Below are positions 56,491-64,000 of a stretch of DNA of 64,000 nucleotides, one piece after another. The first letter of the stretch is position 1; each line of letters starts with the position of its first letter. The translations under genes were made by a program, and so were the position numbers. Source of the DNA: Acidobacteriaceae bacterium. GTDB lineage: Bacteria; Acidobacteriota; Terriglobia; Terriglobales; Acidobacteriaceae. Where the stretch lies: assembly GCA_003134435.1 (NCBI GenBank), contig PLBE01000215.1:71518-135517 (forward strand), given 5' to 3'. The notes under the pieces are model-generated. The model was not told the DNA's origin. It ran no database searches and was given only the letters and a program-made list of their open reading frames with translations.

Positions 56491-56511
56491 TGAAATTGAA
56501 TTTCATTTTCA
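56491..56511. promoter_or_regulatory. Overlapping Fur-type boxes before the FTR1 gene
   Basis: TGAAATTGAATTTCA (56491-56505) is a perfect 7-1-7 palindrome. A second, imperfect 7-1-7, TGAATTTCATTTTCA (56497-56511), overlaps it with a 6-base offset, the arrangement described for two Fur dimers on one site. The position 25-45 bases before ATG 56536 would block transcription when iron is plentiful. Confidence 0.65.
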
Positions 56512-56535
56512 ATTAGAAAGCGGTGCCTTTTCCCA

Positions 56536-57786
56536 ATGCTCCAGGCATTCATCATTACCCTTCGCGAAGGCGTCGAAGCGGCTCTCATCGTCGGTATTAC
56601 CCTCGCCTATCTCGCCAAAATCGGCCGCAACGATCTCCGCAAATCGGTCTACGCCGCGCTGGCCGCCGCTTTTGCCGGATCGATTGGCGTCGCCGTCATC
56701 GTCTCCCGCTTTAAGCTCAATGAAGACATCTTCGAAGGCTGGGTCATGCTCATCGCCGCCGTCTTCGTCATCACCATGATCGTCTTCATGATGAAGACCG
56801 GCCGCAAGCTCAAGGGCCAGATCGAAAGCAAGGTCGGTTTGTTTGCCCGCGGCGACGCCTGGATCGGCCTCTTCCTCTTTATCTTCCTCATGGTCATGCG
56901 CGAAGGCGTCGAGACGGTTCTCATCCTCTCCGCTGTGACCTTGAACTCCAGCGAACTGATGAGCTTTATCGGCACCCTCTCCGGCGTGGTCGTCGCCGTC
57001 CTCTTCGGCGTCATGTTCGTTAAGGGCAGCGTCAAGATCAATCTCCAGAAATTCTTCAAAGTCACCACCGCGATTCTCTTCCTCGTTGCCGGACAGCTCA
57101 TCATCTCCGGCCTGCACGAACTCTCCGAGAATGGCGTGCTTCCCTCTTCTCGTCAGGAGATGGCCATCATCGGTCCTATCGTGCGCAACGATTTCTTTTT
57201 CTTCGTCACCATCCTCGTTCTGGCCGCGCTCATGGTGCTGTTTGAAATGAAGAGCCGGCAACCGGTCGAACTTCCTCCCGCCGGCGCTGCCCGACGGAAA
57301 GCCCTCTGGACCGCCCGCCGCGAGCGTCTCTGGATGGCCTCGGTTTACGTCTGCTCGTTCATCTTTATCGTGATGGTCACCGCCGGCTTCATTTACGAGA
57401 AGAGCGCCAGCGCGCTTTCGCCCGCTACTGAAGTGACTTTCGTTGACGGTAAGATTTCCATTCCCCTGAAGCAGGTTTACGATGGCGAACTCCATCGCTT
57501 CGAGGCCAAGGAAGGCGGTGTCGAAGTCCGCTTCTGGCTCTATCAAAAGCCCGACGGAAAAATCGCCACCCTCTTTGACGCCTGCGAAATCTGCGGCGCG
57601 GTCGGATTTTATAAAGGAGCGCAGGGAGTGATCTGTAAGAATTGCGCCGCTCCCATCAATCCGCAGTCGGTCGGCATGCCCGGCGGCTGCAATCCGATCC
57701 CGCTGAAAGCCCAGGTCACCGACGATGCGGTCATTGTCTCGGAAACCGACGTCGCGGCTGGGCGGCGCTATTTCGAGCAGAAATAA
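56536..57786 (+). CDS. FTR1-family iron permease fused to a DUF2318 domain
   Basis: 416 residues. Residues 1 to about 240 are the membrane permease with seven hydrophobic segments and two REGxE iron motifs (REGVE at 10-14 and 122-126), which bind and conduct ferric iron. After a further membrane span (about 267-286), residues 295-416 form a DUF2318 domain with CEIC (350-353), CKNC (367-370) and C385 in a GCNPIPL motif. DUF2318 is usually a separate membrane protein in FTR1/FetABC-like iron uptake loci. Here it is fused. The ABC permease follows after 4 bases. Confidence 0.9.
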   Translation: MLQAFIITLREGVEAALIVGITLAYLAKIGRNDLRKSVYAALAAAFAGSIGVAVIVSRFKLNEDIFEGWVMLIAAVFVITMIVFMMKTGRKLKGQIESKVGLFARGDAWIGLFLFIFLMVMREGVETVLILSAVTLNSSELMSFIGTLSGVVVAVLFGVMFVKGSVKINLQKFFKVTTAILFLVAGQLIISGLHELSENGVLPSSRQEMAIIGPIVRNDFFFFVTILVLAALMVLFEMKSRQPVELPPAGAARRKALWTARRERLWMASVYVCSFIFIVMVTAGFIYEKSASALSPATEVTFVDGKISIPLKQVYDGELHRFEAKEGGVEVRFWLYQKPDGKIATLFDACEICGAVGFYKGAQGVICKNCAAPINPQSVGMPGGCNPIPLKAQVTDDAVIVSETDVAAGRRYFEQK

Positions 57787-57790
57787 ATAA

Positions 57791-59110
57791 ATGTTTCCTC
57801 GCATCGTCTACGAATCGTTCCGCCGCCAGGCCCGCCGCAAGTTGCTCGCGGGCATCGCCATTACGCTCGGCGTAGCCGTTGCCACCGCCATGATCGCCGT
57901 CGCCACCGACATCGGCGACAAGATCAATCGCGAACTGCGCAGCTACGGCGCTAATCTGGTCGTCACTCCGCAGGAAGACACACTCGACGTGGAAGTCGGC
58001 GGCCTCAACTTGAAACCTCCCAGCGACGGCGCATTCCTCAACGAAGCCGACCTGCCGAAAATCCGTGGCACCTTCTGGCACCACAACATCGTCGGCTTCT
58101 CCCCCATGCTGCCCGTTACCGTAAAACTCGGCGCCGGCAGCGATGCCAAGGACGTCACGCTCCTCGGCACCTACTTCGATAAAGCCCTCCGCTTCGGAAA
58201 AGAAGACTTCACCACCGGCGTACGAATCACCCACCCCTGGTGGAAAGTCTCGTGTTCGGACGGGCGTCTCGCCCCTCCAAGCCGAGTCGAAGACCCGGCA
58301 GCCGCATGCAGTTGGCCAAATGATGACTCGCAAAATGTCTTGATCGGCGAGCGTCTGGCCGCCAAGCTGTCCAAGCACTCAGGCGACAACCTCGAAATCA
58401 ACGGCCGCCAACTCACCATCTCCGGCATTCTCTCCACCGGCGGCGTCGAAGACGACCAGATCGTCGCGCCGCTCGCCCTGGCCCAGCAGGTTCTCGGCAA
58501 ACCCGGAGCCGTCCGCCGCGTCTATGTCAGCGCTCTCACCAAGCCCCCGGATGCCCTCTCCGTCCGCGATCCCAAGTCCATGACTCCCGAGGTTTACGAC
58601 CGCTGGTACTGTTCGCCCTACGTCGAGTCGATTGCCTACCAGTTGCAGGAGGCCATTCCACATTCGCACGCCGAACAGATCCGCCAGGTCGCGCAAAACG
58701 AAGGCACCGTGCTCTCGCGCATCAAAGGACTCATGCTGCTGATCACGTTCGCCGCGCTCCTGGCTTCCGCATTGGCCGTTTCCGCCGCCATGGCTACGGC
58801 TATCTATGAACGCCGCGTCGAAGTCGGCCTGATGAAAGCTCTCGGCGCCGGCGACCTCGTCGTCTCGGCGATTTTCTTTGCCGAAGCGCTGCTGCTCGCC
58901 CTGGTCGGTGGCCTCGCCGGATTTTCTGCTGGAGCTCTCCTCGCCCGCCAGATCGGCCGTTCCATTTTCAACTCGCGGATTTCCATCGAGCCCGTGCTCT
59001 TTCCCATCATCCTCGGCATCGCCGTCTTCGTGACCTTCGCCGGAAGCGCCGCCGCCATTCGCCGCGCCGTGAAGTTCGATCCCGTCTTTGCCCTGCGGGG
59101 AGAAGGATAA
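57791..59110 (+). CDS. FtsX/MacB-type ABC permease, first of the iron locus
   Basis: 439 residues. It has one N-terminal span (KLLAGIAITLGVAVATAMIAV), a long periplasmic domain (about 50-320), then three spans (around LLITFAALLASALAVSAAMATAI, FFAEALLLALVGGLAGFSAGALL and FPIILGIAVFVTFAGSAAAI). This is the MacB/LolC topology. The start is 4 bases after the FTR1 stop. A cysteine pair in the periplasmic domain (CSDGRLAPPSRVEDPAAACS) is notable. It probably moves an iron-loaded substrate or carries reductant rather than a drug; this is inference from context. Confidence 0.9.
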   Translation: MFPRIVYESFRRQARRKLLAGIAITLGVAVATAMIAVATDIGDKINRELRSYGANLVVTPQEDTLDVEVGGLNLKPPSDGAFLNEADLPKIRGTFWHHNIVGFSPMLPVTVKLGAGSDAKDVTLLGTYFDKALRFGKEDFTTGVRITHPWWKVSCSDGRLAPPSRVEDPAAACSWPNDDSQNVLIGERLAAKLSKHSGDNLEINGRQLTISGILSTGGVEDDQIVAPLALAQQVLGKPGAVRRVYVSALTKPPDALSVRDPKSMTPEVYDRWYCSPYVESIAYQLQEAIPHSHAEQIRQVAQNEGTVLSRIKGLMLLITFAALLASALAVSAAMATAIYERRVEVGLMKALGAGDLVVSAIFFAEALLLALVGGLAGFSAGALLARQIGRSIFNSRISIEPVLFPIILGIAVFVTFAGSAAAIRRAVKFDPVFALRGEG

Positions 59111-59133
59111 GGATTTAAGGATAACGATTAAAG

Positions 59134-60315
59134 ATGACGACGAGCACCACTCCCGGCACGCTCCTCACTCCGCTGCAGGTCGCCAATCGCCGTGCCCATG
59201 CGCCCCATACTTCCATGTTCATGCGCATGCTTCTTCGTGCGGCCGTGCTTCGTCGCAGGCGCGCCGCCTCTGCCCTGCTCGCCATGATCGTTGCCGCCGC
59301 CGTCGCCACCGCCATGATGAATCTCTACGTCGACGTGCAAGCCAAGCTCCGCACCGAGTTCCGAAATTATGGCGCCAACCTGGTCGTCGTCGCCAAAGAA
59401 GGACAGGCCTTGCCCGCCGACGCGCTGTCCACAGTCGAATCCGTTCTCGGCGCGAAAACCCTGGCCGTTCCTTTTTCCTACGCCGTCGCTCGCACGAATG
59501 ACGGACAATCGGTGGTCGTCGTCGGCACGGACTTCGCTCGCGCCCACCAGTTGAACCACTGGTGGAAGGTCAGCCGTTGGCCCGATGCCCCCAACCAGGC
59601 GTTGATCGGCATGCGCGCCGCCGCCGTGGTTGGCCCCGGAGCAAGCCCCAGTCGCCAGCCTTTTGCACTCACATTCCAGGGCAAGGCGATTCAACTCGTC
59701 CCCGCCGGCATGCTCCAGACTGGCGCCGGCGAAGATAGCCGTATCTATCTCGATCAATCTGAATTCCAGAACTGGACCGGCGTCGCGCCCTCCACCATAG
59801 AAGTCGCTGCCAACGGAACCGCCGCCGATGTCGACGCATCAATCCGTAAACTCACCCAACTCCTGCCCAATGCCGATATTCGCCCCGTCCGCCAGATCAT
59901 GGAAGGCGAAGCCAACGTGCTCAATAAAACGCGCGCCACGCTTTACGCCTCCGCCACCCTCGTCGTGCTCACCTCCGCGCTCTGCGTGCTCGCCACGCTC
60001 ATCGGATGGGTCTTCGACCGCCGTCGCGACTTCGCCATCATGAAAGCGCTGGGCGCGTCCGAACATCTGGTCAACGGATTCTTCGCCGCCGAGGCCGCGG
60101 CTTTGGGCGTAGTCGGCGCGATCCTCGGCTTCTTCATTGGCATCGCCGTCGCCGTCTGGATTGGACGCGTTAACTTTCACGCGCCTGTCGTGCCGCGTTT
60201 CAGCGTCTTTCCCTACATTCTCGCGGGCAGTGTTGCCGTGGCCCTGCTCTCGGCTGTCCTGCCGATTGTCCTCCTCCGCCGCGTGCAACCGGCTATCATT
60301 CTGAGGGGAGAATAG
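59134..60315 (+). CDS. FtsX/MacB-type ABC permease, second of the iron locus
   Basis: 393 residues with the same four-span topology as the previous gene (N-terminal ASALLAMIVAAAVATAMMNLY; three C-terminal spans from about residue 268). It is a diverged paralogue, sharing for example LRTEFRNYGANLVVVAKEG with LRSYGANLVVTPQED. Two such permeases with one ATPase would form a heterodimeric transporter. The spacer to the ATPase gene is 224 bases and full of repeats. Confidence 0.9.
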   Translation: MTTSTTPGTLLTPLQVANRRAHAPHTSMFMRMLLRAAVLRRRRAASALLAMIVAAAVATAMMNLYVDVQAKLRTEFRNYGANLVVVAKEGQALPADALSTVESVLGAKTLAVPFSYAVARTNDGQSVVVVGTDFARAHQLNHWWKVSRWPDAPNQALIGMRAAAVVGPGASPSRQPFALTFQGKAIQLVPAGMLQTGAGEDSRIYLDQSEFQNWTGVAPSTIEVAANGTAADVDASIRKLTQLLPNADIRPVRQIMEGEANVLNKTRATLYASATLVVLTSALCVLATLIGWVFDRRRDFAIMKALGASEHLVNGFFAAEAAALGVVGAILGFFIGIAVAVWIGRVNFHAPVVPRFSVFPYILAGSVAVALLSAVLPIVLLRRVQPAIILRGE

Positions 60316-60329
60316 CGCGTGTCTCAACC

Positions 60330-60507
60330 CTATCGCTTCGGCTCAGTCCTATCGCTCCGGCTCCGGCTCAGTCCTATCACTCCGGCTCAGTCATATCGCT
60401 CCGGCTCGGCCCTATCGCTCCGGCTCCGGCTCAGTCCTATCGCTTCGTATCAGGGTATCGCTTTAGCGATACCGAAACTCGTCGAAGCCAGACGCGCCTT
60501 TAGGCGC
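60330..60507. repeat. Tandem CTATCGCTCCGGCTC repeats followed by two palindromes
   Basis: From 60330 to 60450 the unit CTATCGCTCCGGCTCAGTC recurs about five times with variants (doubled CCGGCT, TATCAC, GGCC). Then come a perfect 9+2+9 palindrome with CTTTAG centre (60454-60473) and GCGCC-TTTA-GGCGC (60494-60507). All lie between the second permease and the ATPase gene of one operon. Confidence 0.75.
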
Positions 60508-60539
60508 TGCCCGGCAACACTACAAGAGGTAACATCGGT

Positions 60540-61772
60540 ATGATCCAACTCAAGAACGTCACCAAGAGTTATCCCGCCAGAGCTGAAGAAAACAATGGCG
60601 GACACTCTCTCATCAACGCCCTCGACGACATCTCTCTCTCCATCGCTTCCGGCGAGTGGGTCGCCATGATGGGCCCCTCCGGCTCCGGCAAGAGCACCAT
60701 GGTCAATCTCATCGGATGCCTCGACCGCCCCACCACCGGCGAGATCTGGCTTGACGGACAGAACGTAGCCAGCCTCAGCGCCTCCGACCTCAACCACGTC
60801 CGCGCCGAAACTATCGGCTTCGTCTTTCAGCAGTTCCACATGATCCCGTATCTCACCGCCGTCGAAAACGTCATGCTTGCGCAATACTTCCACAGCATGA
60901 CCGACGAAAAGGAAGCCCTCGAAGCTCTCGACCGCGTCGGCCTCAAAGACCGCGCCGGCCACCTGCCCTCGCAGCTTTCCGGTGGCGAGCAACAGCGTGT
61001 TTGCATCGCCCGAGCCCTCATTAACGATCCGAAAATCGTCCTCGCCGACGAACCCACCGGCAACCTCGACGCCGTCAATGAAGAAATCGTTCTGCGCCTC
61101 CTCCGCGAACTTCACCAGCAGGGCCGCACCATCGTCATGGTGACCCACGATCCCGTGGTCGCGCGTCTGGCCGACCGCCGCATCGAACTCCACCATGGAA
61201 AAATCGCCGCCCAGGAAGTCTTCGCCATGGCCGACGATGAGCAGTTCGACGAAGTGCTGGAAGAACTGTTTGCCTTGGAAGAGCACGGCCAAATCGCTGA
61301 GATCGGACGCATGGAAGTGCACGGCGCTCTGCCCGTTTCCATCGCCGTCGAAAAAATGGCGGCTATGGGATTGGTAACCACCCGCCCCCACCCCCCCGAA
61401 GGCCACGATCACAAGCCCTTCGTGAATCCCTGCCACGACGCACTGAAGCCGGCCGGCTTTTCGACGGGTGACGGCTCTGCCATCGTCGAACTCACCGCGC
61501 GTGGACACCAGCGCGCCGCCGACATCATCCGCCGCCACCGCCTCGCCGAACGTCTCTTCACCGATTCGCTCGCCATGGACAGCGAAACCGAAATCGAGCA
61601 GCAGGCCTGCAAGTTCGAGCACATCCTCTCACCCGAAGCCACCGACAAAATCTGCACCTTCCTCAACCACCCGCGCACCTGCCCTCACGGCGCCCCGATT
61701 CCGCCCGGCCCCTGCTGCGGACGTGGCGCCGAACCGAGGCAGACCGCTGGTGCCTTGTCCCGTCAACATTAG
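60540..61772 (+). CDS. ABC transporter ATPase fused to a DtxR-type iron-sensor domain
   Basis: 410 residues. Residues 1-225 are a MacB/LolD-type ATPase: Walker [10 protein letters not shown] (45-53), Q-loop near 97, signature LSGGEQQR (146-153), Walker B IVLADEP (166-172), switch His203. Residues 232-393 match a DtxR/IdeR-type regulator: a winged-helix-like part ([20 protein letters not shown], then KMAAMGLVT) interrupted by a loop, and the iron-binding dimerisation part [10 protein letters not shown] with [11 protein letters not shown] and [12 protein letters not shown]. Ligands equivalent to DtxR H79, E83, C102, E105 and H106 are present as H333, E337, C357, E360 and H361. It probably lets iron control the pump directly. 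Confidence 0.9.
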   Translation: MIQLKNVTKSYPARAEENNGGHSLINALDDISLSIASGEWVAMMGPSGSGKSTMVNLIGCLDRPTTGEIWLDGQNVASLSASDLNHVRAETIGFVFQQFHMIPYLTAVENVMLAQYFHSMTDEKEALEALDRVGLKDRAGHLPSQLSGGEQQRVCIARALINDPKIVLADEPTGNLDAVNEEIVLRLLRELHQQGRTIVMVTHDPVVARLADRRIELHHGKIAAQEVFAMADDEQFDEVLEELFALEEHGQIAEIGRMEVHGALPVSIAVEKMAAMGLVTTRPHPPEGHDHKPFVNPCHDALKPAGFSTGDGSAIVELTARGHQRAADIIRRHRLAERLFTDSLAMDSETEIEQQACKFEHILSPEATDKICTFLNHPRTCPHGAPIPPGPCCGRGAEPRQTAGALSRQH

Positions 61773-61799
61773 TTTTGCATTGTTATCAGTTTTGAATTC

Positions 61800-61825
61800 T
61801 CATCCTGAGCGAAGCGAAGGACCTG
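61800..61825. repeat. Dispersed intergenic motif CATCCTGAGCGAAGCGAAGG
   Basis: The motif lies in the spacer after the ATPase gene. Very similar TCATCCTGAGCGAAG sequences are familiar as dispersed intergenic repeats in Acidobacteriota and other phyla. I see no second copy in this window. Confidence 0.4.
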
Positions 61826-61910
61826 TGCTCTTGTCCGAACCGCGTACCGCAGCCTTCAGGCGGGAAATAGCCCCGCTTCCACACGGCATTAACCACCAAG
61901 ATTCTGTTTG

Positions 61911-62510
61911 CTACTTCTTCCCAAAGAACTTCCCCAACCCCAAGCGAACCTGCACCGTATTCAGTCCCGGATTCGGCACCGTCAACCCGGCATTCGAGAT
62001 GTGCATATACCGGACATCCACCGACCACGTATGTTCACGGAAGAAATACATTCCAAAAGCCGCGCCCGTCGTAAAGTTAATCGTCGACGTTCCCGCCGGA
62101 ACTTCATGCGTTGTAAACAGCGTACCGCCATTTAATTCGAGATACGGAGCAACATGTCCGTGCGTGGCGAAAATCCATTTGAAGCCTACCGGATTTACTC
62201 CCCCGCCGTAAGCCGTATTGGAGCGCTGGAACACCACAAATGCCGGCACCGCATCGACCGCAAGCTCGAAACGTCCGCTAAGAAAGCCCGGCAAGTGCGG
62301 CTGCGTCAAAATCCATCCATAGCGCACTCCCGCGTTCCAGACGCTGGTATCCTTGGTTCCACCGGGAACGGAATAGCCGCCCCCCGTCCAAACCTCGACT
62401 TCGTGGCCGCCCTCCTCCGGGCGGTCCTGGGCCAGCGTCAACCGCGTTGTGAGGAGCAACGTAAGAAGCAAGAAAACAACGGAGGCCAGACCTCGAAGGG
62501 ATCGCGTCAT
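61911..62510 (-). CDS. PagL-like acyloxyacyl hydrolase family outer-membrane protein
   Basis: 199 residues from ATG 62510, beginning a signal peptide (LASVVFLLLTLLLTTRLTLAQ). The rest is predicted beta barrel, and the end matches lipid A 3-O-deacylase PagL: YMHISNAGLTVPNPGLNTVQ, with the catalytic His-x-Ser, then a final LGLGKFFGKK. PagL removes a 3-O acyl chain from lipid A. Some family members are only structural, so activity is inference. The Shine-Dalgarno is weak. Transcribed alone. Confidence 0.75.
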   Translation of the reverse strand: MTRSLRGLASVVFLLLTLLLTTRLTLAQDRPEEGGHEVEVWTGGGYSVPGGTKDTSVWNAGVRYGWILTQPHLPGFLSGRFELAVDAVPAFVVFQRSNTAYGGGVNPVGFKWIFATHGHVAPYLELNGGTLFTTHEVPAGTSTINFTTGAAFGMYFFREHTWSVDVRYMHISNAGLTVPNPGLNTVQVRLGLGKFFGKK

Positions 62511-62629
62511 AAGTATGATCAGGGTCGAAACAGAACGATACCCGAACCCAAACCAGGAAACAAATCCTTCGGTCCGCGGCACAACTCCTTGGCTCACCTC
62601 AGCACGGTGCTTGCCCCGCAACCCGCGTT

Positions 62630-63373
62630 TTACAGGCCCAGTCCCCCATCCACCGCCAGCACCTGCCCGGTAATAAACTTCGGAGCCGTCGCAAAGAACA
62701 TCACCGCCGCGGCAATCTCCGTTGCCGTTCCGTTGCGCTCCATCGGCGTCCGCTTCGCCGTCTTTTTCATGAACGCCGCCGCCGATTTTTCGCCCAGATC
62801 AATCACACCCGGAGCCACCGCATTCACCGCAATCTCCGGCGCCAGTGCTTTCGCCATGCCTTTTGTCAGCATATGCACCGCCGCCTTCGACGAGCAATAG
62901 TGCACATGGGTCGCCCACGGGCGCAGTCCGCCCAGCGACCCCATATTAATGATGCGCCCTCTGCGCTTTCTCAAATACGGCAGCGCCTCACGCGACACCA
63001 GAAAAGGTCCGCGCGCATTCGAAGCGAAAATCGCATCCCACTCCGCGACCGTAATCCTCTCAAACTCCACGTCCTCATAATTCGCGGCGTTATTCACCAG
63101 TACGTCAATGCCGCCCAGTTCCTTCGCCACTTCTTTCACCATCTCGCGGACACTTCTCTCCTCGGTAATATCGCAGCGTACCGCCAGCGCTTCCACGCCA
63201 TGTTGCGCCAACTCTCCCACCACCGCCCGCGCCTCGCGCGCCGACTCGCGATAGGTAATCGCCACGTCGGCGCCGTTTTCCGCCGCCGCCAAAGCAATCG
63301 CCCGCCCCAGGCGCTTTGCCCCGCCCGTTACCACCATCGTCTTTCCAGAAAGCGCTCCGCCGTTGGTCGTCAT
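62630..63373 (-). CDS. SDR-family reductase with pteridine-reductase-like motif
   Basis: 247 residues from ATG 63373; the frame is open to 63475 without family character. The cofactor motif reads TGGAKRLG (about 16-23), the TGX3RXG form known from pteridine reductases and FolM. NNAANYED, MGSLGG and YCSSK supply the Asn, Ser, Tyr and Lys of the active site. The end GQVLAVDGGLGL is typical. It could reduce dihydropterin or an unrelated carbonyl compound. Divergent from the glutaredoxin-like gene. Confidence 0.88.
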   Translation of the reverse strand: MTTNGGALSGKTMVVTGGAKRLGRAIALAAAENGADVAITYRESAREARAVVGELAQHGVEALAVRCDITEERSVREMVKEVAKELGGIDVLVNNAANYEDVEFERITVAEWDAIFASNARGPFLVSREALPYLRKRRGRIINMGSLGGLRPWATHVHYCSSKAAVHMLTKGMAKALAPEIAVNAVAPGVIDLGEKSAAAFMKKTAKRTPMERNGTATEIAAAVMFFATAPKFITGQVLAVDGGLGL

Positions 63374-63477
63374 CGTGATGATTCTATATCCAGAGTTGCT
63401 GCGCCCTTCAACGCCCTCAGCCCACCAGTCCTCAGCCACCCTTGGAAAGCCCTCTTCCAACTGATAAACTGCCACCC

Positions 63478-63723
63478 ATGACGCCGCCTCGGGAAGTCGT
63501 CGTTTATTCCCGCAAAGGATGCCATCTCTGCGAAATCGTCAAGGAGAGCATCGTCAAACTTCACAAGCATGGCGGCTTCACCTGGCGTGAAATCGACGTT
63601 GACTCCGACACCGAGGCCCGGCGCCTCTACAGCGACGAAGTCCCCGTAGTCTTCATCAACGGCCGCAAAGCGTTCAAATACCGTATGGACGAGCAGGAAT
63701 TCCTCCGCAAACTCAGCGCTTGA
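63478..63723 (+). CDS. Glutaredoxin-like protein
   Basis: 81 residues from ATG 63478; ATG 63442 is in frame but overlaps the divergent promoter. A thioredoxin fold with redox motif CHLC (about 15-18 in VYSRKGCHLC), cis-Pro segment EVPVVFING, and REIDVDSDTEARRLY. It resembles the DUF836/glutaredoxin-2-like group of small disulfide reductases. The acyl-CoA synthetase gene follows after 74 bases. Confidence 0.9.
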   Translation: MTPPREVVVYSRKGCHLCEIVKESIVKLHKHGGFTWREIDVDSDTEARRLYSDEVPVVFINGRKAFKYRMDEQEFLRKLSA

Positions 63724-63797
63724 TCTTCTAAAGCAATGTGCCGCCTGCCCGTCCCCTTGACTTTTAACTTCCGCCCTCTGGCACTACAATCTCCTCG

Positions 63798-64000
63798 ATG
63801 GCCCGTACCCAGTTGTACGCCGATCCCGCTGACCGCTTTGTTCACGACATCGTTCTCCACAGCTGCAAACGGAACGCCGGCAAGACAGCTCTGATCGACA
63901 GTTCATCCGGACGTCGTCTCACTTTCGCCGAATATGGCGACCTCGTCGAGTCCCTCGCCCGCGGCCTCATCTCCGCCGGACTCGCTCCCGGAGAAGTCGT
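63798..64000 (+). CDS. AMP-dependent acyl-CoA synthetase, 3' truncated
   Basis: The first 67 codons are visible and run off the window end. The start is ATG 63798. The text DRFVHDIVLHSCKRNAGKTA then GRRLTFAEYGDLVESLARGL matches the N terminus of ANL-superfamily ligases (4-coumarate-CoA ligase or fatty-acyl-CoA synthetase type). The catalytic P-loop and A8 motifs lie outside the window, so the substrate cannot be judged. Confidence 0.85.
   Translation, partial: MARTQLYADPADRFVHDIVLHSCKRNAGKTALIDSSSGRRLTFAEYGDLVESLARGLISAGLAPGEV

Larger units (their letters stand above)
56213..56535. other. Regulatory region of the iron locus
   Basis: 323 bases without a gene. It holds a perfect Crp-type palindrome (56417-56432) and overlapping Fur-type boxes (56491-56511), which end 24 bases before the FTR1 ATG. 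The part before 56400 shows no clear element. Confidence 0.65.

Noticed and set aside
56509-57804. A 431-residue minus-strand frame rich in Asp, Glu, His and Gly over the FTR1 gene
   Set aside because: The composition is what a mirrored membrane-protein gene gives. The plus strand has clear FTR1 motifs.
60319-60543. A 74-residue frame overlapping the ATPase start by ATGA
   Set aside because: It is read entirely through a tandem repeat and two hairpins, has a GTG start with no ribosome site, and its residues simply repeat LSLRLRLSP. Treated as a repeat, although the overlap is noted.
60450-61622. A 390-residue minus-strand frame over the ABC-sensor gene
   Set aside because: Mirror of a well-supported gene. 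No domain seen.

Overview
The window reads as one chromosomal stretch of a GC-rich Gram-negative bacterium, most likely an Acidobacteriota member of the Terriglobia type. This placement is an inference from gene content: an Oar-like TonB-dependent receptor with an N-terminal carboxypeptidase-regulatory domain, paired CRTAC1-type (VCBS/ASPIC-UnbV) secreted proteins, many TPR proteins, and multiheme cytochromes next to a quinone-linked formate dehydrogenase. No rRNA or phylogenetic marker was compared. About 50 protein genes, two tRNAs and several gene remnants are supported.

Bases 1-4249 hold a formate dehydrogenase-N type operon (large subunit cut by the window edge, Fe-S subunit, cytochrome b subunit), met head-on by a membrane pseudokinase with a TonB-like C-terminal domain (4253-5680). 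After a small PPOX flavoprotein comes a glycolytic run gap-pgk-macro domain-tpiA (6410-10266). A Crp/Fnr regulator (10619-11320) faces a five-gene cytochrome cluster (11480-18403, minus strand): a monoheme cytochrome c, a NapC/NirT-like protein, a 19-heme protein, a cytochrome b, and a 13-heme protein fused to a cytochrome b domain. Next are ackA and xfp (phosphoketolase to acetate), an aminotransferase with a YceI protein, and a YeiH-type exporter preceded by an overlooked 43-residue membrane protein.

Bases 26238-44115 hold an aldo/keto reductase, a PepD dipeptidase and a glycan locus: GH3 beta-glucosidase, TonB receptor, TPR protein, TPR plus two CRTAC1 proteins in an overlapping operon, a LacI regulator and a GH16 endo-glucanase. 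Together these suggest uptake and breakdown of a beta-(1,3)-glucan. A perfect LacI-type palindrome lies between the GH3 and receptor genes, and a degenerate copy lies before lacI.

Bases 44116-45504 are an integration scar at tRNA-Asp: a truncated gene start, a 15-bp tandem repeat, the tail of a tyrosine integrase and a piece of a VirB2/TrbC pilin. tRNA-Leu follows, then a methyltransferase, a lone oxidase subunit III, uvrA, three exported proteins, a GntR regulator and a SprT-like metalloprotein.

Bases 56417-61772 form the most striking unit: a Crp-type site and overlapping Fur-type boxes ahead of an FTR1-DUF2318 fusion, two FtsX/MacB-type permeases and an ABC ATPase fused to what looks like a complete DtxR-type iron sensor. 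The window ends with a PagL-like protein, a reductase, a glutaredoxin-like protein and the start of an acyl-CoA synthetase.
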